Assembly: GCF_014633365.1 (NCBI RefSeq)
Contig: NC_068348.1
Coordinates: 12,294,311-12,358,310 of the forward strand
Length of the DNA stretch: 64,000 nucleotides
From: Diospyros lotus
Taxonomy: Eukaryota; Streptophyta; Magnoliopsida; Ericales; Ebenaceae
Direction: 5' to 3'
Below are positions 1 to 11,694 of the stretch, one piece after another (the first letter of the stretch is position 1; every line of letters starts with the position of its first letter). The notes under the pieces are model-generated. The model was not told where the DNA came from, did not search any database, and saw only the letters and a list, made by a program, of their open reading frames with translations. Made by a program: the position numbers and the translations under genes.

Positions 1-469
1 TTTTACCTTCCATTTACTTTAATACGTAAATGTAAATAAGAAAGTACTCCCTATTTGGATTCAATAAAAATATCTAAAAATTCAAAATCCATAACTATAA
101 GAAAATAGAATTTTGATTTTAGTATAAACTCGGGATTTTTCAAATTTACCACTCTCAAAATACGTACATTCTATTTATTGAAAAATTCAATAAAAAATTA
201 TTTTAACAACAATGAATACTAGTTATCAAAATACCGGGAGAAGGTTTTCTAAAAAGAAAACATTTTCATATATGTCTCCTTATAATGTGCTAACCTTCTA
301 GACTTTGAAATCTCGATACTTAAAATTCATTTGGTTTTCATTCTCACAAAGTAATATTTGATATTGAAATTGATTTATATTGAAAATTACAATCTTGATT
401 CATGACTTAGGGATTAAATAAAATATTATTTCTCATCATCAAAACTAAGTATACAAAAGTAAAACAACA
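1..469 (-). repeat. Family L LTR, 5' (U3) part, reverse orientation
   Basis: The reverse complement matches 9738-10510 over most of its length: the shared word GTTTTGATGATG, the TCCCTAAGTCATGA block, the TATAAGGAGA block and the end TTAAAGTAAATGGAAGGTAAAA. It lacks a few hundred bases present in the other copy. Read on the minus strand the LTR begins TGTTGTTTTAC exactly at 469, abutting the Gyp-A LTR at 470. The rest of this LTR lies left of the window. Confidence 0.75.
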
Positions 470-2730
470 TGTGTGTGTTATGTGAGGGACAAATTAGGGA
501 AGCCAACAGATGGGTTGGATTGGAGAGAGTTGGGAGACAACTCCTCCCCCGTTTCCTCATTCTTTTCCTCTGTCTTGCTTTCTTGCTCCCTTCTTCCTCT
601 TCCAATTGTCTTATTTTTCTCTTCCTTTTTCTTCTTCTTCCTCCATTGTTAACCTTCATTGGAGCTCAAGCAAAGGGATTTTCAAGATCTTCATCAATTT
701 CCTCTTTGGGTTTCATATTCTAAGGCAAGTTCTCTTCCTTATTTGTCTTCTCATTATAATTGTGAAAATTCTTCAACCTTATTTCCATCTTAGAAGGCTT
801 ATTCCCTTCAATTTTAAGTTTTTGCTCTTAATTTTTGATTCACTGACCATGATGAGTTCTTTGGCCTATAACTCCTTGTGTTTATATTCAAATTGAGATT
901 CATTTATTGGGTTGTAAACTAAACATCTTAAGCTTCATTTTAGACACAAGAATCAAATTTTTTGATTAAGATTTGAGCTCATGATAGCCCTATAAATCCT
1001 TGCTAAGATCTAAAAATTTTACTATTTTTGAGTAATTTGACCTTGCTTTGGTTTTTAGGGTATAACTCTCTGTGGTTATATTCGATTCAAGATCTGTTTG
1101 TTTGTGTGTAAATTAGACTCGATAAGATTTGTTTTATATTTTTTTTTGAATTTTTGGTTGCATTTTGCGCCTACAAAAGCCTTGTTAATTCTTGCCCAGA
1201 ATATGGAAATTTTCTGCTCTATTTTTGAATAATTTGTCCTTACTTAGATTTTTGGGATATAAATCTCTTTGGTTATATCCGATTGGCAATCAATTTGATT
1301 ATCTATAAACTAGACATCATAGGCTTCAATTTTATACTAGATTTGAAATTTTTTGTTATGATTTGGACCCATAACAGACTTGTTGAATTCTATCTAAAAT
1401 TCTGAAATTTTGTTATTACAAATTCTACCTTGTTTCTGTCTTTGTGGGATATCTCCTTGTGAATATTTCCAATTCTGGATCCGGTTGTTGTTTCAAAAAC
1501 TAGATATTCGAGACTTCAATTTGTTATATGATTCATTATATTTGACTGAGATATGAGCCCAAATAAGCCCTTGAAGTTAAACTTCAAAATCTAAAAATTT
1601 TCTAAGATTTTGCCTAATTAATCATTTTATGTTGGCTATTCTTTCTATAATTGAGGTGGTGTTTACCCTTGATCATTTTTCTTAAATACTTGAAGTATTT
1701 TATTCAAAAGCCTTAAAAGGGTTTCGATTCACCCTATATTTCTTAAGGAAAGACGCATTTTTTAATTAGGGTCTAGAGTTATGCAATATTTGGTATTTCT
1801 TGCATGTATAGATTTTGGTTTCTTATGATTGTTGTTGGGGGTAAAAATATATCATGAATATAGGTTGGGCATTTTCTATAAGTATGATATGAGTTTTTTC
1901 TTAATCTTTGAGGATTGATATGAAGTTGGGATATGCTTATGTGATGCATGATTACATTGATTTGCGCACCTATTATTTTGCGTGGTGGCTATGTCCGTGG
2001 GTGAGAAATATTCTCTTATGAGCGCCTAACACAGGTGAGGTGGCCATCAACCTAGTAGGTAAGGCTCAAATTTTTATCGCTTGTTGATTTATTTTTATGA
2101 TGAATACATATTCATGTATGGATATATTGGCCATGGGAGCCTTGGAAATTATGTGAAAAATTCCTTACTATTGGTGTATGTGCATGAGCATGGAAATGAC
2201 TACATGGTATGTATAATAATCACAGCATGGGAAATGGACGTAAATGAAAAACTTATGAGTCGTGTTATACTAATATCTTCTCATAAAGTTGTTTACTCTA
2301 TCTTGATTATCCATGCCTTTAATTCTATATTTCCATGGTTTATAAATATACTTGCTAAGTCTTGTGGTTCACCTTATTTACTCTGATGTCATTCTAGATA
2401 AAGTTAAAGCAATGGTTGAGGGTGAGTCTAGTGGGACTAGAGCCTAAGGTTAGCAGTGTACAGAGACCTCCTAGATTAGATGGTCCATGTTAGTGTTTGT
2501 GAAGAGAACATGTGTGAAGAAATTTTATACTGTAAAATTTGTTAGTGCCATTGTATTTCATTTTGTGTAGGCTATGGTGCCAAGATGTTGTAAACCTTTA
2601 TGTTGGCTTCTGCTGAATTTATCTAAGGATATTAATGTGGTGTTGTATGTTATTGTTTTATATCATCCTTGTGATAACCTCATTTCGGATATCCTATGCT
2701 AGCGAGACTGTCTGGGAGTGGGCCACTACA
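470..2730 (+). repeat. Gyp-A 5' LTR
   Basis: About 2261 bp, starting TGTGTGTGTTATGTGAGGG and ending GGCCACTACA. It is repeated almost end to end at 9465-9704, 13506-14996 and 16509-17059. Its very start may be missing: the 3' copy could begin a few bases earlier (TGAATTATG at 9458), and family L sequence sits directly against 470. No real coding region: the open frames inside are LTR sequence. Confidence 0.85.
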
Positions 2731-2734
2731 GTTT

Positions 2735-2746
2735 TGGTATCAGAGC
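2735..2746 (+). other. Gyp-A primer binding site (initiator tRNA-Met)
   Basis: TGGTATCAGAGC, complementary to the 3' end of plant initiator tRNA-Met, lies 4 bases after the LTR end at 2730. It primes minus-strand DNA synthesis and fixes the LTR boundary. Confidence 0.85.
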
Positions 2747-2967
2747 AACCCGGATAGTGTGTTGGGGTTGTGTACTAGCCAAAGGCCGGGGGTATTGAAC
2801 CAGGGACATTGGATGGGGGATCATTAGTAGGCTATAAAAGCAAAAGTTTGGGATGAGAGGAGTCTCTGTACACATGGGAATGACGAGTAGAGTTAAAGGC
2901 ATGTTTAGTGGTTTAAATAAGGTTAAGTTATGATAGTGTTCCAAAAGTAATTTGATTATGCAGGAAA

Positions 2968-4260
2968 ATGAGTGGACATCGAGGAAGGCCTTCGACTCGT
3001 ACCAAAGGCCGAGGTCGGGCTATTCCTACACTTGTTCCTACCCCTACACCACCTCCCGCACCTGCTACTTCAAGGGAGTCTACGACGGAGTTATAACAGG
3101 AGGTGAGCGAGCTGAGAGGTACAGTGGCCACCATGTTGAGACATTTTGAGGCCTTTATGGAAAACTAGGAGAAACAGGGGCAAGAAATGAACCAGGGTTG
3201 AATGAAAATAATAATGGGTAAACTTCAAACCCAGTGAATTAGGGAATGAAGCCCTAAGGGACAGATGGAAATGCAAGAAGTTGTCTGGTAAGGAACTTTA
3301 TGACTCTCAAGCCTCCAGAGTTCCATGGAGGGGCAAATGCACCAGCAGTAAAGGACTAGATGCTGTCTATAGAAAAGCACCTCCGGACTATAGGGTGCAG
3401 TTATGCTCGGAAGGTCCAGTTGGAGACATTTCTATTACAAGGGGATGCTAAGAGGTGGTGGGAAATGACTAGGCAGAGATTTAGGGGTAGAAGGCCATCA
3501 TGGGCAGAGTTCAGGGAAACATTCAATGACATTTATTTCCCTTCCTGGATCTGTGACCAGAGGACCTACGAGTTCATTGAGTTGACTTAGGGGAACAAGT
3601 CAGTAACATAGTATGAAGCAAAGTTTACTTCTCTGGCAAGGTTTGCTCTAGACTTAGTATCTATAGATGAGAAGAAGGAGCGAAGTTTCAGCGCGGACTA
3701 CGTATTGAGATTAGATATTAGTTGGCTGGTGCTCAGCTCACAAATTATACTACAGTTGTGCAAAGGGCCTACATAATTGAGAGGGAGAGAAATGAGTTGA
3801 GAGCAGCACATGCAGCTTCACAGGGAGTGAGTTCATCTCGTGGATATGGCAGTGACAAGAAGAGGAAGGGGGCACCAAGTTCAGCAGGTAATGCATCTGA
3901 TACCCCATCATGTAAGACTTGTGGTAGAAAACATCGAGGTCAATGTCAAACATGTTACACTTGTGGGCAGATTGGGTACCTACAGAAGGATTGCCCACAG
4001 AGTTCAGGCATGACAGGTGACATATAGGTGATTTGTTATCGGTGTGGCGGGAAGGGCTATAAGTCCAATGTTTGTACTCAACCATGACAACAAGGAGGAT
4101 AGAAATCTGGGAATCGGGGTTACAGGCAAGGTCAAAGGTCGACAATACCTAGAGTTCAGGGGATGGCTCCACTCTTGGCACTACCATAGGGACAGTACAC
4201 TGGGGATGCTGACAAACCCCACGTTCAGGGGCGAGTATTGGCTTTGACTACAACTGAGGC
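2968..4260 (+). pseudogene. Gyp-A gag remnant
   Basis: Gag forms the virus-like particle and binds the element RNA. An ATG at 2968 opens a short basic leader (MSGHRGRPSTRTKG). A retrotransposon gag domain follows at 3360-3590, with WWEMT and the WAEFRETFNDIYFP segment. A CCHC zinc knuckle lies near 3950-3990 as CYTCGQIGYLQKDC, with Tyr where the family has His. Several in-frame stops and frame changes (for example near 3105, 3590 and 4025) break it, so no full Gag can be made. The family match is clear from the order of domains and from the position behind the primer site. Confidence 0.8.
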
Positions 4261-4282
4261 TGAGAAGGGGAAGGATATAATG

Positions 4283-5140
4283 TAAGGTATTCTCTCCTTA
4301 TATGATATTGATATGCATGTTTTATTTGACACATGATCTACACACTCTTTTGTTGCACCCCAAGTTGTATGTCATATTCCAATTCCCAGAACATTATTGT
4401 TGTATTACTTAATTGCGTCTACGCCCAGGAATGTGGAATTGTATGTAGTGAAGTTTATAGGGATTGTAAAATTATGGTGCATGATAAGGAGCTGCCAGGA
4501 AATTTGATAATATTAAACATAAAAGATTTTGATCTTATTTTACGCATGGATTGGCTATTTCAACATTATGCCAAGGTAATTCATTTTGAGTTGCCTTAGC
4601 AGCCGGTTATAGTGTTTCCAGGCATCAAGCCTATTAGCTCCACACCCATGATTTCTGTAATAAAGACAGAGAAGTTGGTGCAACACGGATGCGAGGCATA
4701 TTTGGCTTTTGTGATGACAGATCAGGAGAATAAGACAGAGTTGTCAGACATTCTAGTAGTTTAGGAATTTTCAGATGTGTTTCTTAAAGAATTGCCAGGA
4801 TTGCCACCACCGAGGGAGATCGAGTTTTCTATAGAGTTGGTGCCAAGTGCACAGCCTATTTCCAAGGCCCCTTATAGAATGACGGCTAATGAATTGAAAG
4901 AACAAAAGGTGCAATTGCAAGAACTAATTTAGAAGGGATTCATCCACCCGAGTGCCTCACCTTGGGGTGCTCCAGTGTTGTTTGTGAGGAAGAAAGATGG
5001 ATCCATGAGACTATGCATCGACTACCGGTAGTTAAATCAAGTTACATTGAAGAATAAATATCCTCTTCCACGTGTTGATGATTTGTTAGACCAACTCTAA
5101 GTAGCCTCAATCATTTCAAAGATTGATTTGAAATCAGGGT
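4283..5140 (+). pseudogene. Gyp-A protease and N-terminal half of reverse transcriptase
   Basis: The aspartic protease motif is seen near 4325 as FDT-stop-STHSF, where the family has DTGSTHSF; a stop replaces the Gly. The protease body follows (NIKDFDLILRMDWL near 4520-4555). The RT fingers start near 4770 ([43 protein letters not shown]). The frame ends at KIDLKSG (about 5119-5139), the point where the family continues YHQIR. Stops interrupt it near 4762, 4930, 5029 and 5098, three or four of them in place of Gln codons. The remainder of RT resumes at 7244 after the tandem array. Old and non-functional. Confidence 0.85.
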
Positions 5141-7243
5141 CGAGATGTTTTGGAAACTTGAGTTTTGGCCATGGGTCCATGGTAGAACACTTAAGCAAGA
5201 ATAAGACAACTTTGTTATAATCAAAGATATCTTCAAGTAGACTAATTTTCTTTTGACGATTCCAAATCTAGGTGAAAAATAACATTTTGATTTAATAAAT
5301 ACACTCAAGAAATTTAAAATTCTAATTTCGAGAAGTTTTGAAAACTTGAGTTTTAGCCATGGGTCCATAATAGAACACTTTAAACTAGAAAGAGACAACT
5401 TTGTTACAATAAATGATATCTCAAAGTAGACTAATTTTCTTTTGAAGATTCCAAGTCTAGGTGAAAGACGACATTTTGATACACTACATACACTCAAGAT
5501 AGCCCAAATTTTGATTTTGGGATATTTTGGAAACGTAAGTTTTAGCCATGGATCTGTAGTAGAACACCTCAAGGAAGAATGACACAACTTTGTTACAATC
5601 AATGATATCTTCAAGTAGACTAATTTGCTTTTGACGATTCCAAATCTAGGTGAAAGATGACATTATGATACACTAAATACAACCAAGATAGTCCAAATTT
5701 TGATTTCATGATGTTTTTGAAATATGAGTTTTAGCTATGGGTCCATAGTAGCACACTTTAAACAAGAAGGAGATAACTTTGTTTCAATCAACGTTATCTC
5801 GAAGTAAATACACTAAAGAAAGTTAAAATTCTGATTTCGGGATGTTTTGAAAACTTGAGTTTTAGCCATGAGTCCATAGTAGAACACTCTAAACAGAAAA
5901 GAGACAAACTTGTTACAATCAATAATATCTCGAAGTAGACTATTTTGCTTTTGACGATTTCAAGTCTAAGTGATAGGCAACATTTTGATACACTAAATAC
6001 ACTCAAGAAAGTTCAAATTCTGATTACGGGATGTTTTGGAAACTTGAGTTTTAACCATGGATCCATAGTAGAACACTTTAAATAGGAAAGAAACAACTTT
6101 GTTACAATCAACGATATCTCCAAGTTCACTAATTTGCTTTTGATGATTCCAAATCTAGTTGAAAGATGACATTTTAACACAAAATACACTCAAAAAAATT
6201 TCAAATTCTAATTTTGAGATGTTTTGGAAACTTGAGTTTTAGCCATTGGTCCATGGTAGAACACCTTAAGGAAGAAAGAAACCACTTTGTTACAATCAAA
6301 GATATCTTCAAGTAAACTAATTTGCTTTTGACGATTCCAAATCTAGGTGAAAGACGACATTTTGATACAATAAATACACTCACGAATGTCCAAATTCTGA
6401 TTTCAGGATATTTTGAAAACTTAAGTTTTTTAGCGATGGATCCATAGTAGAACATTTTAAATAGGAAAGAGACAACTTTGTTACAATCAATGATATCTCA
6501 AAGTTGACTAGTTTTCTTTTGACTATTCCAAATCTATGAGAAATAGAACATTTTGATACACAAAATACACTCAAGAAAGTCCAAATTCTGATTGCGGGAT
6601 GTTTTGGAAACTTCAGTTTTAACCATGGATCCATAGTAGAACACTTTAAACAAGAAAGAGAGAACTTTGTTACAATCAACAATATCTCCAAATTCACTAA
6701 TTTGCTTTTGAGGATTCCAAATCTAGTTGAAAGACAACATTTTGATACACTAAATACACTAAAAAAAGTCCAAATTCTAATTTCTGGATGGTTTGGAAAC
6801 TTGAATTTTGGCCATGGGTTCATGGTAGAACACTTTAAATAAGAAAGAGACAACTTTGTTACAATAAACGATATCTCGAAATAGACTAATTTTCTTTTGA
6901 AGATTCTGAATCTAGGTGAAAGACAACATTTTGATATAATAAATACACTCAAGAAAGTCCAAATTCTGATTTCAAGATGTTTTAAAAACTTAAGTTTTAG
7001 ACATGGATCTATAGTAGAACACTTTAGACAGGAAAGAGATAACTTTGTTACAATTAACGATATCTCAAAGTGGACTAGTTTTCTTTTGACTATTCCAAAT
7101 CTATAAGAAAAACGACATTTTGATGCAGTAAATACACTCAAGAAAGTCCAAATTCTAATTACATGATGTTTTAGAAACTTGAGTTTAAACCATGGATCCA
7201 TAGTTGAACACTTTAAATAGGAAAGAGACAACTTTGTTATAAT
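5141..7243. repeat. Tandem array of ~189-bp monomers inside Gyp-A RT
   Basis: The word TTTTGGAAACTTGAGTTTTAGCC and close variants starts near 5147, 5333, 5520, 5711, 5840, 6029, 6219, 6408, 6598, 6787, 6977 and 7166. That is a period of 186-191 bp, with one short unit (about 129 bp, 5711-5840) and a partial last unit. Monomers also share ATGGGTCCATAGTAGAACAC, CAACTTTGTTACAAT and ACACTCAAGAAAGTCCAAATT. Copies differ from each other by roughly 10-20 percent. The monomer is not seen elsewhere in the window. Because 189 is three times 63, a 305-codon minus-strand frame repeats every 63 residues; I read this as a by-product, not a gene. The length is in the range of plant satellite monomers. Confidence 0.92.
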
Positions 7244-9320
7244 AGGATCAGAGAAGAAGATGTGCAGAAGATAGCATTTCCCACCCGGTATGGTCATTAT
7301 GAGTTTGTGGTCATGCCCTTCGGGTTGACGAACGCCCCAGCAATCTTCATGGATTTGATGAACAAGGTATTCAGGGAATACTTGGATTGTTTGTTATTGT
7401 GTTCATCGATGATATCCTTATTTACTCGTCGAGCTTGGAAGAACATGAGACCCATCTCATGGCAACTTTGCAAAGTCTCAGAGAAGAACAGTTGTATGCA
7501 AAATTTAGTAAGTGTGATTTTTGGCAACGAAATGGGGGTTTCTTGGGACATGTAGTGTTTGGCAAGGGTATTGCAGTTGACCCTCAAAAAGTGAAAGGAG
7601 TGGTTAATTGGCCCAAACCAACTATTGTGACTAGTATCTGAAGTTTTTTGGGATTTATAGGCTATTATAGGAGGTTCATCGAGGAATTCTCTAGATTATC
7701 CTTCCCTATGACCAGATTGACTCGGAAAGGAGTAAAGTTTGAATGGAATGAGACATGCGAGAATTGCTTTCAAGAGTTGAAAAAGAGATTGACAACGACT
7801 CCAATGTTAACTATTCCCAAGAGTGGGGAGAAGTTCACTATCTGTAATGATGCTTCACATTCTGGATTAGGATGTGTTCTGATGTAAGATGGGCGAGTGA
7901 ATACCTATGCCTTGGGACAATTGAAGAAACATGAGATAAACTACCCCACACATGACTTGGAATTGGCAATAGTGGTATTTGTACTCAAGATATGGAGGCA
8001 TTACTTGTACGGGGAGAAGGTAGAAATTTATATAGATCATAAGAGCTTAAAGTATCTTTTCTCCCAAAAGGATTTGAATATGCGGAAACACAGATGGATA
8101 GAGCTTTTCAATGAATATGATTGTGAAATTTTGTATCACTCGGGAAATGTCAATGTGGTGGCCAATGCGCTTAGTCGTAAGGGAGCTTCCATAGTAGTTA
8201 TGATGGTCCAAGAATGGACGTTATTGGGGGTAGATGGGTCAGATGTATATCTCTAGCCATGATGAGTAGCCTATCGTGTGTTATTCTTACATGAGGGTGC
8301 AATCTGATTTGATTGAGCAAATTCGAGTTCAGCAGCCACATGATGTGAAATTGGCCCAGATTTTGGCAAATGTGGAAAAGTTTTCCTCAGTGGGATTCAG
8401 TCAAAGAGGTGATGGCATGTTGCTATTTTAGGGGCAGATTTGCTTTCCCGATGATGCAGAGATTAGGAATGGAATCTTGTCAGAAGCTCACAAGTCTCGT
8501 TATACTATCCATCTAGGCAGTACAAAGATGTATCAGAATCTTTAACGACAAATTTGGTATGATGGTTTGAAAAGAGATGTGGCAAAGTATGTTTCGCAAT
8601 GTGCGGTATGTCAACAAATTAAGGTAGAACATCAGAGACCAGCCAGTCTCCTATAGTCATTATCTATTTTGGAGTGGAAGTGGGATAATATATCCATGGA
8701 CTTTGTGATGGGTTTGCTTAGGACAACGAAGGGGCATGATGCCATATGGGTAATAGTTGACACGTTGACTAAATTAGCCCACTTATTGTCAATAAAGAAA
8801 ACTTACCCTCTGAACCGCTTGACAAAGATATACATTGAGGAGATTGTGAGACTACATGGTATTCCATCTAGTATTGTGCCGGATTGAGATCCTCATTTCA
8901 CTTCATTTTTTTTTTGGAGGCTCTACATGGTGCTTTGGGCACTAAGTTGAGATTCAATACTAGATTTCATCCGCAGACTAATGGGCAGACTGAGAAAACG
9001 ATCCAGACACTGAAGGATATGCTTAGTGCATGCATATTGGATTTTCATGGCAGTTGGGACGATAATTTGCCGTTAGTGGAATTCGTTTACAATAATAGTC
9101 ATCACACAAGTATTGGGATGCCACCTTATGAGGCATTATATGGAAGGCTATGTAGATCGCCCATTTGTTGGGAGGAATTGGGAGATAGAGTATTGTTAGG
9201 ACTCGAGATCATTGAATAGACGACATAAAAGATCCGAACTATTAAGACCTGAATGAAAACAGCTCAAGATAAACAAAAGAGTTATGCGGACAAGAGACAA
9301 CGTGACTTGGAATTTGAAGA
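7244..9320 (+). pseudogene. Gyp-A RT C-terminal half, RNase H and integrase remnant
   Basis: The frame resumes as RIREEDVQK, with FGLTNAP and the catalytic FIDDILIYS near 7396-7425. The RT thumb follows (FLGHVV, GFIGYYRRFI). RNase H spans about 7740-8170, with CNDASHSGLG, the [11 protein letters not shown] block and [11 protein letters not shown]. Integrase spans about 8440-9219: the zinc-binding CAVCQQIK, the catalytic Asp in MDFVMGL, a second Asp in the VPD-stop-DPHF segment, and TNGQTEKTIQTLKD carrying the catalytic Glu. After YADKRQRDLEFE (about 9275-9316) the family sequence stops, so the chromodomain is lost. Stops lie near 7639, 7885, 8543, 8654 and 8884, plus frame changes. Confidence 0.87.
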
Positions 9321-9440
9321 AAAATTCATTGGGCCTTAGTTGGATTGGGCCATATATTTGGACTTGGGCTTGGGCCATGGGCATAAAGAGTGGTATATTA
9401 ATTAAAAAGGAAAAAGATTAAGAAAATGACAAAATGACCT

Positions 9441-9453
9441 AAAGGGAAAGAGA
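9441..9453 (+). other. Gyp-A polypurine tract
   Basis: AAAGGGAAAGAGA lies just upstream of the 3' LTR, the expected place for the plus-strand primer of reverse transcription. Confidence 0.6.
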
Positions 9454-9737
9454 TATTTGAATTATGTGTGTGTTATGTGAGGGACAAATTAGGGAAGCCA
9501 AAAGAGGGGTTGAATTGGAAAGAGTTGGGAGACAACTCCTCCCCCATTTCCTCTTTTTTCTCTTTCTTGCTTTCTTACTCCCTTCTTCCTCTCCCGATTT
9601 TCTTCTTCTTCTCCTACTTCTTTCTTCTTCTTCCTCCATTGTTAACCTTCATTGCTTCAAGCAAAGGGATTTTCAAGAGTTTCATTAAGTTCTTCTTTGG
9701 GTTTTGATTGATGCTAAAAAATGAAAAAATTTGTTAT

Positions 9738-11524
9738 TGATGTTCTACCCTTGTGTTTAGTTTTGATGATGAAAAACAATACCTTGTTTTATCCCTAAGT
9801 CATGAGTCAAGTCTATGGTTTTCAACAAAAATCAATTTCAAGTGCATTGTTAAAATGAAAACCAAAAAGATTTATGATTTTCTATTTTAGTTAGAGATTT
9901 GCAAAGTCAAGTTTTTAGTCTTAAAAGAATCTCCTAAAATGATTTTCAAATTAGCTTTGAAGTCATTGGTCAACATAGAGCAAAAATTATTCTAAGGCAA
10001 AAGACCAACTTGAACATAAATGTGTTTGATGAAAATCCAATCTTAAGTATGAAAAATCATTTATGTTAATCTCATTCTTTAGAGTAAGCTTTCATATTTT
10101 GAAGCATGCATAAAAGGTTTTGGCTTGAATCTTAATCATATGAAAAATCCTTTAGTTCATGCATCATGTCTTGAAACTCGTTTTGATAACATTTCAATAT
10201 TTTTTCTAAGTCTGGAAGACCAGCACCTTATAAGGAGATATATATGAAAATGTTTCCTTTTCAGAAAACTAACTCCCGGTAATTCAATAGCTAACATTCA
10301 TTAGTGATAAAATGATTTTTAACGATTTTTTCAAGAAATAGAAAGTGTATATCTTAGAGGTGGTAAAATCGCAAAATCCTAAGTTCCTACGAAAATCCAA
10401 ATTCTACTTTTTTATTCTTATGGATTTTGATTTTTTTGATATTTTTATTGAATCCAAATGGGGGGTACTTTCTTATTTTCATTTATGTATTAAAGTAAAT
10501 GGAAGGTAAAATATAAATTAAACAAAATGAGAACATTCATCTGTCGACTGTGTGCTTCAATCTGTCGACTATGCATAAGGATAATCGACAATGCTTGTTC
10601 AGTCTGTCGACTATTGTGAAAGGATAGTCAACTATGCTATTTATTCTATCGACTATGTTTGTACATGATATTCAAAATTTTCTTTGTAATTTTTGATCTG
10701 TCGATTATGTAAAAGGATTTGTCGACTATGAGAAGTTTTGGTTGAGAAATAGTCGACTATGCTTTTCTGTCTGTCGACTATGGCTAGTTTTATTTGAAGA
10801 AATAGTCGACTAATCTATTTTCTCTGTCGACTATGTGTTTTGCAGAAAGCTTCCAACGACTATTTTTTTAAATCCCAACGGCTCCAAACGGCTATATTTC
10901 TATTCAACTTTGTGGGACACTTATATATACATGTCATGGATGATCAAGAGAAGGCTAATGGACGGAAACGAGATGATCTAAATATTACAAATCATTTTAT
11001 TCGTGCTTACAGTGTTCTCTGTGCTTTCATTGTTATATTTTTCTATGCAAGGCTTTGTTCTATCATTGTAAATCTATTCTTAAGCCTAGTTTTCATTATG
11101 AGAGAACTTGTAACTAAGAGTGTTAACTCTTAGCTTCTCTCTTTCATTTGTATCGTTGTTATTTTCCTAGCTTGTGTAGCTAGAGGGCCCATTTGAGTGG
11201 AAGGTTGTAATTCCTAGTCTCGGACTAGAGGACCTACTCGGGTTGAGTAGAGGGTTGATAGTGGATGATTTGAAAAATCCTTAGTGAGGAGCTAAGGTAG
11301 TGGATTAGGCTTGGGTTAAGCCGAACCACTATAAATCTTTGTGTTCTCTCTTGCTTATGTTTCTTTTTATTTGTTTATCACTGCTAGCATTTCATTATCC
11401 TCACGTGCATTGAGTTATTAATTTTCAATCAAAAGAATTTCAAAGTTCTATCAATCAAGTTTTTTTTAAAATAACCAATTCACCCCCCCTCTTGTTATGT
11501 GCCATAGAACCTACTGTTCTAACA
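9738..11524 (+). mobile_element. Family L solo LTR, 1787 bp
   Basis: It begins TGATGTTCTACCC and ends TGTTCTAACA, with a perfect 5-bp target duplication GTTAT at 9733-9737 and 11525-11529. No internal region is present, so it is a solo LTR left by LTR-LTR recombination. A TATA-like CTTATATATACATG lies near 10920. A C-run (CACCCCCCCT) lies near the 3' end at about 11480-11490. Homologous copies lie inverted at 1-469 and 37820-39120. Confidence 0.88.
10540..10840 (+). repeat. Array of the near-palindromic word CTGTCGACTATG in the family L LTR
   Basis: GTCGAC or one-base variants occur about 12 times, near 10543, 10562, 10585, 10602, 10625, 10648, 10697, 10719, 10752, 10771, 10806 and 10825, usually as CTGTCGACTATG or AGTCGACTATGC. 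Spacing is irregular (about 17-50 bp). The block lies upstream of the TATA-like box near 10920, so it is in the U3 promoter part of the LTR. Confidence 0.85.
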
Positions 11525-11694
11525 GTTATATTTTTATTACCTCCTAACCCATTTGATCGACTTAAAATCTTCAGAAATGCTTGTTGCAGCCCAAAAGAAG
11601 GAAAAGAGATGAAAGAATGATTTAACTCTCCAAAGGCATGATTGAAAGAGGATGAAAAAGCCAAAAAAATGAAGGTATTCTGATAAGAGTCAAA

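Noticed and set aside
6380..7297. 305-codon minus-strand frame as a repeat protein gene
   Set aside because: It is fully explained by 189-bp monomers, a multiple of three, and overlaps the RT of Gyp-A on the other strand.
9464..9707. Hydrophobic frames at the LTR starts (also 469-723) as membrane proteins
   Set aside because: They come from CT-rich LTR sequence (Phe, Leu and Ser runs) present in both Gyp-A LTRs and open in several frames.
10540..10840. CRISPR array
   Set aside because: Repeats are only 6-12 bases, spacing is irregular, the setting is a plant LTR, and no cas gene is near.
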